A stretch of 64,000 nucleotides of DNA from Bacteroidota bacterium. Lineage in GTDB: Bacteria; Bacteroidota; Bacteroidia; Cytophagales; Cyclobacteriaceae. Both the position numbers and the translations under genes were made by a program. The stretch's first letter is position 1, and every line of letters starts with the position of its first letter. The notes beneath the pieces were generated by a model. It was given only the letters and a program-made list of their open reading frames with translations, had not been told where the DNA came from and searched no databases. Where the stretch lies: the NCBI GenBank assembly GCA_016866235.1, contig VGMW01000004.1, positions 62,001 to 126,000 on the forward strand, read 5' to 3'. This document shows, piece by piece, positions 49,737-60,873 of this stretch.

Positions 49737-51983
49737 TTAAAATTTAGTTCGTAGGGTAAAAAAGAGATTGCGTCCGGGTGCATTTATACCGGATGCGAAG
49801 GTTCTGTATTGAAGGTCTAACAGATTATCAACACCACACTGAACGGTTAACCAATCGGAAGCATTCCACGAAAACCTCCAATTGATGGTATACCAGGAGG
49901 GCATCCCTTCCGAGGTCGCATACTGAAGATTGTCTTCACCGCTCGAACTGTATTGATCAAGTCTTTTCCAGGCACTAAAGTTTGAAAAGAGCTCTGATCG
50001 AACCTTGTTATTAACATATTGAACACCCAACCTACCAAATGCCGGCGCAATGTGATCAAGCGGTGCTTTTTGTCCGTTTTCGCCGAGTGATATTCCTTTG
50101 GTATAATTCCATGATGCGGTTGCATCCCAATTGCTGCTAAGCTGTGTTCGGGCCTGAAGGGTAATTCCGGACAATCGCGCTCGGTTAAAATTTTGATTTG
50201 CATAAACAGCTGCAGGAAATTCATTGAAGATTACTTGCGGATCCCCATTTAACGTGAAAGGACGGGTAGCAATGGCATCCACCATACGCGTTACGAATGT
50301 TGTCGCTTCAATCCGGGTATGACTGCCTATGAATTTCATAACAGACAGATCGAGGTTAAGGGTTTTCTCAGGCTTGAGTTCAGGATTGGGGACAATTAAC
50401 AATCCCGTTGTATTGGAATTCCCGGCGACAGACTCAAAAACTTTAGCCAGGTCATCAATATTTGGTGATCGAAAGCCCGTTCCTGCATTAACGGAAAACT
50501 TCCAGTTGTCAGGGGTATAGATAAGTCCGGCATGGGTACTGCCAATCAGATTTTTTTGTTCAACATCCTGGAAAGGAAATGGAAAAAAGGTTTTGTCGGT
50601 GAATTCAGCAAGAAGGCTTGAAACACCAATTCTTGCGCCATCGTTGAACGTAAGGTTGTTTTTGAATTTAAGGGTATGGGTAAAATAACCAGCAAGAAAA
50701 TTCATGCGGTTGTCGCCTCCAGGATAGCGGGTATCGAGAGGACCGCGCATACCCGTTAATATGTTTTCCTGATAAGCTGTTGATTTGAGTCCGTTGAACT
50801 GTGTATCGATCCCATATCGCAAATCAGCCCAATCAAATTTTTTCTGAAAATCAGCCGTGAGTGCAGCGACATCAACATTTTCCATTCGATGTTGAAGCGC
50901 AGTACTACCAAATCGACGCTGGTGTCTGCTCTCTTCAACATGCTGATAGCTTGCCGTTACGGTGAGCTGATCGGCTAATCTACCCAGCTCATTAACGCGC
51001 AGGCGATAACTGGTCAGCAGTCTATTCTGTGGACCGTAGTACCATTCAGCAAACTTCAGTCCTATATTTCCTGATCCCGGATCCGTCAAACGATCGTAAC
51101 GGGGTACGTCCGTAGAAGTTGAGTATTGAAGGTTCAACAAATGATCGACACGCGAAGAAGTCTTCAATAAAATCTTCTGAAACACATCGGTTTGACGGTA
51201 GGCGCTTCCACGTTGTACCAGTGGATTTTCAGAGTCTATAAGAACATCCGATTGACCGTCGGCCGATCGTGTTACGTACTGGTTTCTAAGACCAAAAGAC
51301 TTGCCATAGGCCGGATTGATTCGCTCACCCATTTTCAAGTCTCCAAAATCACTCACATTAATCGATGTAACAGTCCCGAGTCTTTTTCCTGCGTAATTAA
51401 TTTCTCCATGGAATGTTCTTTCACGATTGGCGGTGCCGCTGCGTATGAATGCATTGCCTGAAATGAGCTTGTCATCCTGTTGCAATTTAGGTTCGCGTGT
51501 AAAAAATACCACTGCACCACCAAGGGCATCGCTGCCATACATTGTTGATGATGGCCCAAACAACACCTCTACCCTATCGAGGATGTTGTTGTCCAGTGTA
51601 ATCACATTTTGCAAGTGGCCGGCGCGATAGATTAGATTGTTCATACGAACTCCATCGACCACCAGTAAAACACGGCTTGCTTCAAACCCTCTGATGATCG
51701 GGCTTCCTCCACCCTGTTGACTTTTCTGCATTGCAACCACACCCGTATTGCTCAGGAGGTCGGCAGTGTTCTGGGCATTCAAATTCAAAATGGTGGCGGG
51801 TGTAATTATTTTTATCTGCTGAGCGACATACCGGCGCAACTCAGGATTTTTGTTGGCAGAAACCACCACCTCCTCCAAATAGGAAGTCCGCAGCGTATCA
51901 CTTTTATTTTCCTTTTCCTCGAATTGACCATGGACCAATGCCATGGATACAACACACAGAAGTGTTGTTAAAAATATCTTCAT
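49737..51983 (-). CDS. TonB-dependent outer-membrane receptor
   Basis: Plug domain EEVVVSANKNPELRRYVAQQIKII...GGSPIIRGFEASRVLLVVDGVRMNNLIYRAGHLQN; C-terminal GRNLFFTLRTKF. Confidence 0.93.
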   Translation of the reverse strand: MKIFLTTLLCVVSMALVHGQFEEKENKSDTLRTSYLEEVVVSANKNPELRRYVAQQIKIITPATILNLNAQNTADLLSNTGVVAMQKSQQGGGSPIIRGFEASRVLLVVDGVRMNNLIYRAGHLQNVITLDNNILDRVEVLFGPSSTMYGSDALGGAVVFFTREPKLQQDDKLISGNAFIRSGTANRERTFHGEINYAGKRLGTVTSINVSDFGDLKMGERINPAYGKSFGLRNQYVTRSADGQSDVLIDSENPLVQRGSAYRQTDVFQKILLKTSSRVDHLLNLQYSTSTDVPRYDRLTDPGSGNIGLKFAEWYYGPQNRLLTSYRLRVNELGRLADQLTVTASYQHVEESRHQRRFGSTALQHRMENVDVAALTADFQKKFDWADLRYGIDTQFNGLKSTAYQENILTGMRGPLDTRYPGGDNRMNFLAGYFTHTLKFKNNLTFNDGARIGVSSLLAEFTDKTFFPFPFQDVEQKNLIGSTHAGLIYTPDNWKFSVNAGTGFRSPNIDDLAKVFESVAGNSNTTGLLIVPNPELKPEKTLNLDLSVMKFIGSHTRIEATTFVTRMVDAIATRPFTLNGDPQVIFNEFPAAVYANQNFNRARLSGITLQARTQLSSNWDATASWNYTKGISLGENGQKAPLDHIAPAFGRLGVQYVNNKVRSELFSNFSAWKRLDQYSSSGEDNLQYATSEGMPSWYTINWRFSWNASDWLTVQCGVDNLLDLQYRTFASGINAPGRNLFFTLRTKF

Positions 51984-52073
51984 TGAAAAATAGTTTGCGG
52001 CTTATCGGATTTAACCGGCAAGCCAGATCCATAATTGATTTAGCGCCCAACAGAGGTTGGGTAAACAGGATCA

Positions 52074-52589
52074 CTATATTTCAGGGGGAGGCGTTACGCC
52101 TGAGGGATGGATAGCGCCATCATAGAAAGAATACAAAGTATGGTGGGTGTAATGCCCGATACAAGCCATTTCAAATTGAAGTGGTTCGGATTTTAGAAAG
52201 GTTAAGGATAAAAAGGAGGTAAATGTACCAGGGGCAGGTTTATCATCGGATGATGCGTTGTGTATCACCTCTTGAATAAACAACAGCAAATCATCTTCTG
52301 CTGCATCGTGGCGTGCATAAAGAATTACGCGATCACCTGTGAACTCCATTTTGGCAACATCATACATCCGGTCATTCAATCTAACCTCATTTTCCTCCAC
52401 CAGGGCGTTTTCATAGGCCTGCCGAGTCAGATCAAAACGCTCAAAACTTTCGGCAGTATTCTTAAACAGGGCCGCCCTGGACTCCTCATGAATGACTTCG
52501 AGGCGGAACAGAAAATAGACATAAAAGCCAGCAAGATTTGCCACCATCAGCAAAAACAAAAAACCGGCAAATACAGTCCTTGGCTTCAT
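52074..52589 (-). CDS. Hypothetical single-TM protein upstream of the TonB receptor
   Basis: 171 aa with N-terminal TM; no recognised domain. Confidence 0.7.
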   Translation of the reverse strand: MKPRTVFAGFLFLLMVANLAGFYVYFLFRLEVIHEESRAALFKNTAESFERFDLTRQAYENALVEENEVRLNDRMYDVAKMEFTGDRVILYARHDAAEDDLLLFIQEVIHNASSDDKPAPGTFTSFLSLTFLKSEPLQFEMACIGHYTHHTLYSFYDGAIHPSGVTPPPEI

Positions 52590-52649
52590 CGACAGCTAAA
52601 GTATTTCAAAACTGCCGGAAACTTGCTTGTTTTCCGGCAGCGGTGAAAA

Positions 52650-55600
52650 TCATTTATTAAGTCCTGGTATTCCTGATTCGGGCTTAATCTGTTCCTGTCC
52701 AAAAGATGGTGCTTTGCGAACTGCAGGATAAACTTCGTCTAGTGTATTTCCGTCGTACAGGCGTCCATTTTTCATGACTTGGAAAATGGTGTTGGTGTTT
52801 CGGATGTTCTCCAAAGGATTTTTATCCAAAATAATCAGGTCTGCGAGCTTTCCGGATTCGATCGTTCCCAGGTCGCCATCGAGTCCAATGGCGCGTGCGC
52901 CTTGCAGGGTTGCCACTTTGAGTGCGTCGTGGTTGCTCATTCCGCCCGAGGTCATGCTCCACAACTCCCAGTGGTAACCAATGCCCTGCATCTCTCCGTG
53001 AGAACCGACACCCGCGTTTCCACCTGCCTTAACCAGGTCGTTCACAAAACGGGCATGATCCGGAAACACATGTTCTTCATACATGAACCAACTGTTTACG
53101 CGACGGGTCTTCGCGTCGAGTTCAGACTTGGCAAAGAAATGATTGAGCTTTGGATCCTTATTTGGGTTTTCAGTTGCCCAATAAAAATTCTCAGCCCATG
53201 GACCGCCATATGAAACCAGAAGCGTTGGCGTGTACGTCATCTTTGATTCAGCTACAGCCTTTATTACATCCTGATACAAAGGATAAATGGGTAATGAATG
53301 CTCATGTCCGGGATAGCCATCGATAAGGTTGGTCATGTTGAGTTTAAAATCCAATCCGCCTTCTGTGGTTGGCATCAAACCCTGCTCTTTTGCGGCCTGG
53401 ATGATCCACTGACGATGCTGTCGGTTACCGGTGAGGTACATTTTTATGGTTTTGGTGTTGTAGTACTCGGAGTACTGCTTCAAAACATCCTTTGCCTGAT
53501 CATAGTCCTTAAGGTTATAAAACCAGTAACCAACACCGGGTCCGGTTGAATAAATCCTTGGGCCGACTATTTCACCAGTCTCCACCATATCACCGTAGGT
53601 GAGCACATCCGTGGTGGCGGTCTGAGGATCTCTGGTGGTGGTAACCCCATAAGCGAGGTTTGCAGCATAAGGCCATACCTGAGTCTTATGGATTCCCCAC
53701 GCCGGCCACATGTGTGAATGGGTGTCAACGAATCCAGGCACAATGGTTTTGCCCGTCAAATCCAATTTTTTCACCGAAGCATCAACAGACAGGCTGCCTG
53801 CATTACCCACCTGACGGATGCGGTTGTTCTCGATCAGTACATCGCCACGCTCCAGAATTTCATCACCCTTCATGGTAATGATTCTTGCATTTTGAAGTAG
53901 AATTTTTCCCTGAGGAATATCTTTTTTGACCTTAACGTGGATGCGCTTTTCTACAGGCTTATAACCTTCGTCTTTCTTTTCGTCTTTTTTCTCTTCTGGC
54001 TTCGCTGCAACCTTGGTCGAATCGGAAGGTCCCTTTGCCTCAGTTTTTGGAGTGCCCGCTTCTTTTTCTTTGGCTTCAGCTGCTTTTTTCTTTTTTAGTT
54101 TTTCATCGGAAGCGCGAGCGGAATCAAGGTTATAGGTAAACATGGCATTACCCAATGAAAAATAAACTGTTCTGCCATTGTTGCTCCACGATGGGAACTC
54201 ACCTCCGAACTTGGTCAGTTTTCTGGAAGGGAAGGCCGCTGATGCAGGATCGGCTACTGAAATTTTAGGTGACTCCATTCCCACCTTAGGTACAGTGATG
54301 ACGTAAATGTCGTTGTTGATTTGTGCAAGTGCCTGATCTCCTTCTGGCGCCATACGAATCACAGCCGCTGGCGATGGTTCACGCTGGGGTTCCGTTGCTG
54401 TTTCCAGCACCATACAATTTTTGTCACCAAGCATGGATCCAAAAGTTGTGATACCTGTAGCCCTGAGATGTTGTTTTTCATCCGTTCCATCCCAGCGAAC
54501 GGAAAGGAGTCCTTTCTGATTGTGGTATAAATAAATCCGGTCTTCTGATTTGGTAAAGTGAGGTGTGGATCTTCCTTTAGACTTGGCGATGAAATTCAAC
54601 GGCCCGCCATCGCCACTCAGCCACACAATATCATCCTGACTCGCAAAAGTAACCGGGCCATCATCTTCCCGGAAAAATCCAGCCGCACCCCGCATGACCA
54701 CAATGCGATTGTTTTTATAGGACCACGCGGGTTCGGTGTACAGTGCAGGCTGACTGGTAAGTTTTACCGGTGCCGGTGTCTTCTGACGGAAATTTATTTT
54801 GTAAAGATGCCCTGCTTTTCCTTCCCAGGTTACCCATGCAAGCTGACTGCCATCTGGACTCCAGGCGGGCATAGCTTCTGTATAATTGAAATTGGTGACA
54901 CGCTTCGGCGTGCCATCGGGCAGTGTCATCGTATACAATCTGTTCAGAACCGTAAAGGCCAGTTGCTTGCCGTCGGGTGAGACCACGCCATCACGAATCT
55001 GCGTAGAGACAAATTCAGCTTCATCTTTGATCGGGTACTTAAAATCAACCTGAGGACCAAGTAGAAAATCAGTCTCAACACTGAAAGGAATATTTACGGC
55101 TTGCCCACCTGAAACAGGAATAGACCAGAATTTTCCGCCGTAGGAAAGAATCAGATTTTTGCTGTCAGGCGTAAACGACATGGCGGGTAAAACACCCAAC
55201 GGTGCAATAGACTCTTGTTCATCGCGCTGAACAGGATAGGCAAACCATTTTTCTTCTTCGGTCTGAAGATCACGAAGAATAAGACCAGTCTGATCGTTGT
55301 ACCGTGAGCCATAGATCAGCCATCTTCCATCGGGCGAAAGGGTTGGTGTGAAGGCCGAGCCATACCTGGATGTTCGAATCGCAAACTCACCTGACTCCCG
55401 ATCGTATACGCTGATTTGATACTGCGGAAGTATGGCATTGTAGTTCCATGCGCCGTTGCGGTGAGCGAACCAGATGTAACGACCATCATTGCCAAAAGCA
55501 GGCTCTACCGTCTTGAGGTTGTCCGGCTTACTGATCAGCTGCGCACCGGAACCACCATCCTGATGAAAAAGCCAAAGCTTAAGATTCCTGACACCACGCG

Positions 55601-56060
55601 AACCAACAATATAGTTTCCGTCGGGCGTCCACTCTGCACTCTGATAGTGTTCATTGTTTCCCTTGGTAACCATCAAAGAATCTGAACGATCGGTTTTAAA
55701 CCACCAGATATTTTCACCGCCACTTCGATCTGAGATGAAAAGCAACTTCTTGCCATCGGGGCTAAACTTCGGATGGGAATCGAATGCCATGCCACGGGTA
55801 AATGGCTCTGCTTTACCACCGGTGATGGGCATCGTATAGATGTCTCCCAAAAAATCGAAGGCAATGGTTTTCCCATCGGGACTCACATCGAGCGACATCC
55901 ATGTACCCTCGTTGGAGTTGATTTTTATTTTTCTGGCTGCCTCAAGAGGCAAATCAGTTTTTTTCTTTGGTGCTTTTTTCACCGAGTCGGTTGGTGCAGG
56001 CTTTTGAGCAAACCCGCTAAGGGTTAAAACAAAAAAGACAAGCAGAAAATAGATTCTCAT
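52650..56060 (-). CDS. Exported TolB-like beta-propeller / amidohydrolase fusion protein
   Basis: Repeated PD40 motifs (SPDGKTIAF, SPDGKKLLF, SPDGRWLIYGS), charged linker, then amidohydrolase GKTIVPGFVDTHSHMWPAWG and GKLADLIILDKNPLENI. Confidence 0.93.
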   Translation of the reverse strand: MRIYFLLVFFVLTLSGFAQKPAPTDSVKKAPKKKTDLPLEAARKIKINSNEGTWMSLDVSPDGKTIAFDFLGDIYTMPITGGKAEPFTRGMAFDSHPKFSPDGKKLLFISDRSGGENIWWFKTDRSDSLMVTKGNNEHYQSAEWTPDGNYIVGSRGVRNLKLWLFHQDGGSGAQLISKPDNLKTVEPAFGNDGRYIWFAHRNGAWNYNAILPQYQISVYDRESGEFAIRTSRYGSAFTPTLSPDGRWLIYGSRYNDQTGLILRDLQTEEEKWFAYPVQRDEQESIAPLGVLPAMSFTPDSKNLILSYGGKFWSIPVSGGQAVNIPFSVETDFLLGPQVDFKYPIKDEAEFVSTQIRDGVVSPDGKQLAFTVLNRLYTMTLPDGTPKRVTNFNYTEAMPAWSPDGSQLAWVTWEGKAGHLYKINFRQKTPAPVKLTSQPALYTEPAWSYKNNRIVVMRGAAGFFREDDGPVTFASQDDIVWLSGDGGPLNFIAKSKGRSTPHFTKSEDRIYLYHNQKGLLSVRWDGTDEKQHLRATGITTFGSMLGDKNCMVLETATEPQREPSPAAVIRMAPEGDQALAQINNDIYVITVPKVGMESPKISVADPASAAFPSRKLTKFGGEFPSWSNNGRTVYFSLGNAMFTYNLDSARASDEKLKKKKAAEAKEKEAGTPKTEAKGPSDSTKVAAKPEEKKDEKKDEGYKPVEKRIHVKVKKDIPQGKILLQNARIITMKGDEILERGDVLIENNRIRQVGNAGSLSVDASVKKLDLTGKTIVPGFVDTHSHMWPAWGIHKTQVWPYAANLAYGVTTTRDPQTATTDVLTYGDMVETGEIVGPRIYSTGPGVGYWFYNLKDYDQAKDVLKQYSEYYNTKTIKMYLTGNRQHRQWIIQAAKEQGLMPTTEGGLDFKLNMTNLIDGYPGHEHSLPIYPLYQDVIKAVAESKMTYTPTLLVSYGGPWAENFYWATENPNKDPKLNHFFAKSELDAKTRRVNSWFMYEEHVFPDHARFVNDLVKAGGNAGVGSHGEMQGIGYHWELWSMTSGGMSNHDALKVATLQGARAIGLDGDLGTIESGKLADLIILDKNPLENIRNTNTIFQVMKNGRLYDGNTLDEVYPAVRKAPSFGQEQIKPESGIPGLNK

Positions 56061-56103
56061 CGAAGTGGGGTTTTAGAAGTATGTGAATTGAGTACAAAAG
56101 ACA

Positions 56104-57615
56104 TCAGACCATGGTGAGAATGTCATCGACATATTCTCTTGAGTTGCTCAGCCTGGGCACTTTGTTTTGGCCACCAAGCTTTCCGCGTTTCTTCATCCAG
56201 TTGTAAAAGGTTCCTTGGGAAACGGCATGAATTTTTGGAGCGACCAGTGCCAGATCATTTGCCCGCTTGGCATCATAGTCGGAATTGATCCTCTTAAGTG
56301 AATCGTCAAGGACAGCTGTAAATTCCCGCATATCACCGGGCAATACCCTGAATTCAATAATCCACTCGTGACCTCCACGTTTGCCTTGCTCGAGGTACAC
56401 GGGAGCGGCAGTAAAGTTTTCAATCACTGCGCCGGTTGATTCGCAGGCTCGGGTAATAGCTGTTTCGGCATTTTCAACAATTATCTCTTCTCCAAAGGCA
56501 TTGATGAAATGTTTGGTTCGGCCGCTGATTTTAATCCGGTATGGAGATTTGGATGTAAAGCGTACGGTATCACCAATATGGTAGCGCCACAGCCCCGCAT
56601 TGGTTGAGATGAGCATAGCGTAATTTTTTCCCAACTCAACATCAGCAAGACTTACCGCATCTTCCTGGTTGCCATTTTCGTCGGTGGCAATAAACTCGTA
56701 GAAGACTCCGTAATCCAGCATCAAAAGCAACTCATCGGAGCCAGTTCTGTCCTGGATGCCAAAAAATCCTTCGCTGGCATTATAGGTTTCCCAATAGCGC
56801 ATTTGACCAGATGGAATGAGATCGCTGAAAAGTTTCCTGTAGGGATGGAAGGCAACCGCTCCATGGAAAAAAACTTCCAGATTCGGCCAAACATCTAAAA
56901 TGGGCTGCTTGCCGCAAATTCGTGTGATGTGTTGCAGCAGCAGGACCGTCCATGTAGGCACACCGGCAATGTGGGTGACATTGACTTTCGACGTTTCCGT
57001 TGCGATTCGCTCAATTTTTTGTTCCCAATCGTTCATCAGTGCGGTCTCCAGACTTGGGGTACGGATAAACTGTGCCCACGCCGGAAGGTTTTGCATAAGC
57101 AATGCACTGACATCCCCGAAGTGTGATGTATTGGTGGGGTCAAAATCATTCACCTGAAGACTTCCGCCTACCCCCAAACCCTTTCCGCTAAAAATTTTGG
57201 TCTCGGGATAATTATTCACATAAATCGACATCAGGTCTTTGCCGCCTTTATAGTGACATTCCTCTAATGCCTCCTGAGACACAGGGATAAATTTACTTCG
57301 TGCATTGGTAGTGCCGGAGGACTTTGAAAACCATTTTATGGTTGAGGGCCAAAGAATATTTTGTTCTCCCCGCATAATCCGATCGATGTACGGGAATAAA
57401 TCTTCGTAGGTAGAGATCGGAATTTTTCTTTTAAAATCATCATAGTTGAGGATTTCATCGAAGTAGTGCTTTTTGCCAAACTCCGTTCCTTCTGCTGTAA
57501 TCAACAACCGCTTCATCCACTCATCCTGCACCTCCAATGGATATTTCATAAAGAGCTCCATCTGATGGATGCGCTTCTTCATGACCCAGGTGAGAATAGA
57601 ATTGATGATTTCCAT
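56104..57615 (-). CDS. GH3 family acyl-adenylating protein
   Basis: IKWFSKSSGTTNARSKFIPVS, YNASEGFFGIQD, YRIKISGRTKHFINAFGEE. ORF track starts at 57630. Confidence 0.9.
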   Translation of the reverse strand: MEIINSILTWVMKKRIHQMELFMKYPLEVQDEWMKRLLITAEGTEFGKKHYFDEILNYDDFKRKIPISTYEDLFPYIDRIMRGEQNILWPSTIKWFSKSSGTTNARSKFIPVSQEALEECHYKGGKDLMSIYVNNYPETKIFSGKGLGVGGSLQVNDFDPTNTSHFGDVSALLMQNLPAWAQFIRTPSLETALMNDWEQKIERIATETSKVNVTHIAGVPTWTVLLLQHITRICGKQPILDVWPNLEVFFHGAVAFHPYRKLFSDLIPSGQMRYWETYNASEGFFGIQDRTGSDELLLMLDYGVFYEFIATDENGNQEDAVSLADVELGKNYAMLISTNAGLWRYHIGDTVRFTSKSPYRIKISGRTKHFINAFGEEIIVENAETAITRACESTGAVIENFTAAPVYLEQGKRGGHEWIIEFRVLPGDMREFTAVLDDSLKRINSDYDAKRANDLALVAPKIHAVSQGTFYNWMKKRGKLGGQNKVPRLSNSREYVDDILTMV

Positions 57616-57684
57616 AAAGCAGGATGACAAATTTAGTTAGCGCAGGGGTCTGGACAAAGTCATAAAAAGCCTCAAAGGAAGCTT

Positions 57685-58278
57685 TCAGGCCCGTTCGGAT
57701 GTAATAAAAATACCTGCGATGCCTAGAGAAAGACCTGCAGCGCATATACTCCACGCCGTGATGAGTGAATTGTCGGAGATCACGATTGAAAATAATATCA
57801 GAATCAATCCACTCCACATCAGCAGGTGATTCCATTTGGTGATTTTAATTCCCTGAGCTTCTGGATTTGACTTCCAAAGCAAATGAGCAAATGCATTACG
57901 ATCCATCCACAGGATAAATGCCAACTGCAGAATAAAAAATGTCAGAACATAAGGCGTGCCACGCCACTGAAGAGAGATGGTGACAACCAAAATATTGATC
58001 AACATGGGCAATAGGGCAACCGATGCAATTTTACGGTAGTGCCAGGTGATCAGTAAATAGCCAATGATGAGTTGTGTGAAGGCGATAAATCTTGCGTACA
58101 ATCCCAGGCCGTATGGAATAAGTTTTTCTTCCAACCAAACCGGACCTATGATTCCTGGAAATTTATGTTCTGCAAAGACTTTGGCCATACCTGAGGTAAA
58201 AAATATCAGGCCAAGAAAAATAACATTGAAAATGTAGAGGAATCTCAGTATTGATCTGATTCCTGAATAATTTTTCAC
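57685..58278 (-). CDS. DoxX/MauE-like small membrane protein
   Basis: 197 aa, multi-TM; FFTSGMAKVFAEHKFPGIIGP...FTQLIIGYLLIT. Confidence 0.65.
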   Translation of the reverse strand: MKNYSGIRSILRFLYIFNVIFLGLIFFTSGMAKVFAEHKFPGIIGPVWLEEKLIPYGLGLYARFIAFTQLIIGYLLITWHYRKIASVALLPMLINILVVTISLQWRGTPYVLTFFILQLAFILWMDRNAFAHLLWKSNPEAQGIKITKWNHLLMWSGLILILFSIVISDNSLITAWSICAAGLSLGIAGIFITSERA

Positions 58279-58298
58279 GACAAAAAATAAAGATTCAG

Positions 58299-59048
58299 CT
58301 ATTCAGAAACCCTGGCTTTGCGCAACTGGAAATTTTGTCCCAGATAAACTTTTCGAACCATGGCATCGTTGGCGAGCTCGTCAGCGGTTCCCTGACGAAA
58401 AAGTTTTCCTTCGACCATAAGGTAAGCGCGATCGGTAATGGAAAGTGTCTCGTCTACGTTATGGTCGGTTATCAAAATGCCGATGTTTTTTTTCTTCAGT
58501 TGGGAAACAATGGATTGGATTTCCTCCACAGCAATCGGATCAACACCTGCAAAGGGCTCATCCAGTAAAACGAAATGTGGATCTACGGCCAAGGCCCTGG
58601 CAATCTCTGTCCTTCTACGTTCTCCCCCTGACAATACTCCGCCAGCACTCTTCCTTACGTGGGTAAGACTGAACTCTTCCAGCAGCATTTCCATTTTCTC
58701 CCTGATCTGCTCTTTGCTTAGTCCTCGCATTTCAAGTGGCGCCATAATGTTTTCTTCGACGCTCAACTTTCTGAAAACCGAAGCTTCCTGAGCCAGGTAG
58801 CCGATACCAAGCTTGGCGCGCTGGTACATTGGCAACTCAGTGATGTCCTGCTCGTCAAGAAATATTCGTCCATCATTGGGTTTTATCAAGCCCACAATCA
58901 TGTAAAAGCTGGTGGTCTTACCAGCACCATTTGGCCCAAGCAAGCCAACAATTTCGCCCTGAGCTACCGTTACGGAAACCTGATTGACAACGGTCCGGCT
59001 TTTATATTTTTTCAGAAGTCCTTCAGCACGAAGTATCATGCGCGGCAA
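58299..59048 (-). CDS. lptB: LPS export ABC transporter ATP-binding protein
   Basis: [64 protein letters not shown]. Confidence 0.96.
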   Translation of the reverse strand: MPRMILRAEGLLKKYKSRTVVNQVSVTVAQGEIVGLLGPNGAGKTTSFYMIVGLIKPNDGRIFLDEQDITELPMYQRAKLGIGYLAQEASVFRKLSVEENIMAPLEMRGLSKEQIREKMEMLLEEFSLTHVRKSAGGVLSGGERRRTEIARALAVDPHFVLLDEPFAGVDPIAVEEIQSIVSQLKKKNIGILITDHNVDETLSITDRAYLMVEGKLFRQGTADELANDAMVRKVYLGQNFQLRKARVSE

Positions 59049-60739
59049 ATGTCTTTCAAACGAAGTTGCAGCGAAGTTACGCCGTTCCAGGTATTTTCCT
59101 CTAAATGAAAAACGATATTCAATGGAGCGCCGCTTGATGCAGTTTCCAACAGGTCTGGTCGGTCAAAACAAACAGCAGAAAATCGATGAGGCGAATGTTC
59201 TGCTCCAACCGCTAGCCTGAGGTGTCTTTCTTTGGCCAGCGTAGGAACTCCATAAACGCTTACATTTTTGAGCTCAAATACAGGCTGAAGATTCCCTGGG
59301 CCAAATGGCGCCATTTGCTTTTGAATCCGCAGGTATTTCATGTTCAACTCGTCTGGCTCCACCACAGCGTCTATTTCAATCACAGGTATACGCATGTCTT
59401 CTGTGAGCGATGCGGCAACAATTTTTTCAAATCGCTGACGAAAAGGTTCGAGTTTGGCCGGATCGAGCGTAAGGCCTGCAGCATATCGGTGGCCACCGAA
59501 TTTCTCCAAAAGATCGGCGCAGGATTCAATCGCGGCGTGCAGATCAAAGCCATTGATGCTCCTGGCAGAGCCGGTGATCTTTCCATTTGAAAGCGTAAGC
59601 ACGATGGTGGGGCGGTAATATTTTTCCAACAAGCGGGAAGCAACGATACCTATTACACCCTTATGCCAGGTTTCCTTATACACTACAGTTGCTGAGGCAT
59701 TTCTTAAATTTTCGTCGCTGTCAATCATGGCCATTGCCTCTTCGGTGATGGAGAGGTCATGAATTCGTCGTTCTGTATTTTTAGAATTAAGGCTGGCTGC
59801 AAGTTCATCCGCTTCTTCCTCCTGCTGCGCAACCAATAATTCCACCGCACTATGAGCGTGCGCCACCCTACCCGCTGCGTTGATTCTAGGTCCAAGGGTG
59901 AAGACAACACTGTTAACGTCCAGTTCTTTTTTTACACCAGCAATTTTGAGCAGTGCGTTGAGTCCGTGGCAAGGCTTTTCATTCAGCTTTTTCAATCCGA
60001 TTGCAGTAAGCACACGGTTTTCTCCGGTAACGGCAACAATATCAGAAGCGATGCTCACCGCTACCAGGTCGGCAAACTCAAAAACAATTTCCGGATCTGC
60101 ATGACGCATGGTGTAGGCCTGCATCAGTTTAAATCCAATTCCACAGCCACTCAATTCCTTGAAAGGATAAGGGCAATCCGGACGCTTTGGATCCAGGACT
60201 GCAACGGCAGCAGGCAAATTTTCCTCCGGCAAATGGTGATCACAGATGATAAAATCAATGCCCAGTGCGGCGGCTTTTCGTACCATCTCCATCGCCTTAA
60301 TACCCAGATCCAATGCAATAACCAAAGTTGCTCCAACCTCATTGGCATGATCAATTCCAGCCGCTGAAACTCCATATCCTTCGGTATTCCTATCGGGTAT
60401 ATAGTAACTGCACTTAACACCAAGATTTCTAAGGAGGCTGTAGACCAAGGCAACCGAGGTGGTGCCGTCGACATCGTAATCACCGTAAATCAGAATTTTT
60501 TCCTGGCTTTCCACTGCCCGATGCAACCGTGCAACAGCCGCTTCCATATCGCTCATGAGAAAGGGGTCGTGCAATAGTTCACGTGTTGGGCGGAAGAAAT
60601 TTTTTGCAGCCTCAAAGGAGGTTACGCCCCGCTGCACGAGCAACCTGGCCACCAGCCGGTCCACACCCAAGGCTGATTGCAACAAGACAATCTGGTCTTC
60701 GGGGACGTTATTTAAATAGGACCATTTCAGTGGTGTCAT
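59036..60739 (-). CDS. recJ: Single-stranded-DNA-specific exonuclease RecJ
   Basis: [52 protein letters not shown]. Start moved to 60739; the ORF-track start lies in a hairpin. Confidence 0.95.
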   Translation of the reverse strand: MTPLKWSYLNNVPEDQIVLLQSALGVDRLVARLLVQRGVTSFEAAKNFFRPTRELLHDPFLMSDMEAAVARLHRAVESQEKILIYGDYDVDGTTSVALVYSLLRNLGVKCSYYIPDRNTEGYGVSAAGIDHANEVGATLVIALDLGIKAMEMVRKAAALGIDFIICDHHLPEENLPAAVAVLDPKRPDCPYPFKELSGCGIGFKLMQAYTMRHADPEIVFEFADLVAVSIASDIVAVTGENRVLTAIGLKKLNEKPCHGLNALLKIAGVKKELDVNSVVFTLGPRINAAGRVAHAHSAVELLVAQQEEEADELAASLNSKNTERRIHDLSITEEAMAMIDSDENLRNASATVVYKETWHKGVIGIVASRLLEKYYRPTIVLTLSNGKITGSARSINGFDLHAAIESCADLLEKFGGHRYAAGLTLDPAKLEPFRQRFEKIVAASLTEDMRIPVIEIDAVVEPDELNMKYLRIQKQMAPFGPGNLQPVFELKNVSVYGVPTLAKERHLRLAVGAEHSPHRFSAVCFDRPDLLETASSGAPLNIVFHLEENTWNGVTSLQLRLKDICRA

Positions 60740-60758
60740 CGCTGTTGGTTGCAAAGAA

Positions 60759-60782
60759 AAAGGCATGCTCACACATGCCTTT
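60759..60782 (-). terminator. Perfect 9-bp hairpin with T-rich flank between metK and recJ (terminator or recJ 5'-UTR hairpin)
   Basis: Minus strand AAAGGCATG-TGTGAG-CATGCCTTT-TTCTTT. Confidence 0.7.
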
Positions 60783-60873
60783 GTTTTACAAATCTAGATC
60801 AATATCGGAATCAGGGAGTGTTTCGCGACGGGTAGTTCATCCCCTTTACATGGAAACCTCAAGCTGACCGAAT

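Noticed and set aside
52046-52061. CCCAAC-AGAG-GTTGGG hairpin upstream of the TonB receptor
   Set aside because: 6-bp stem with no T-tract or promoter context; too weak alone.
59852-60367. 171-aa plus ORF inside recJ
   Set aside because: Antisense to conserved RecJ motifs; no family signature.
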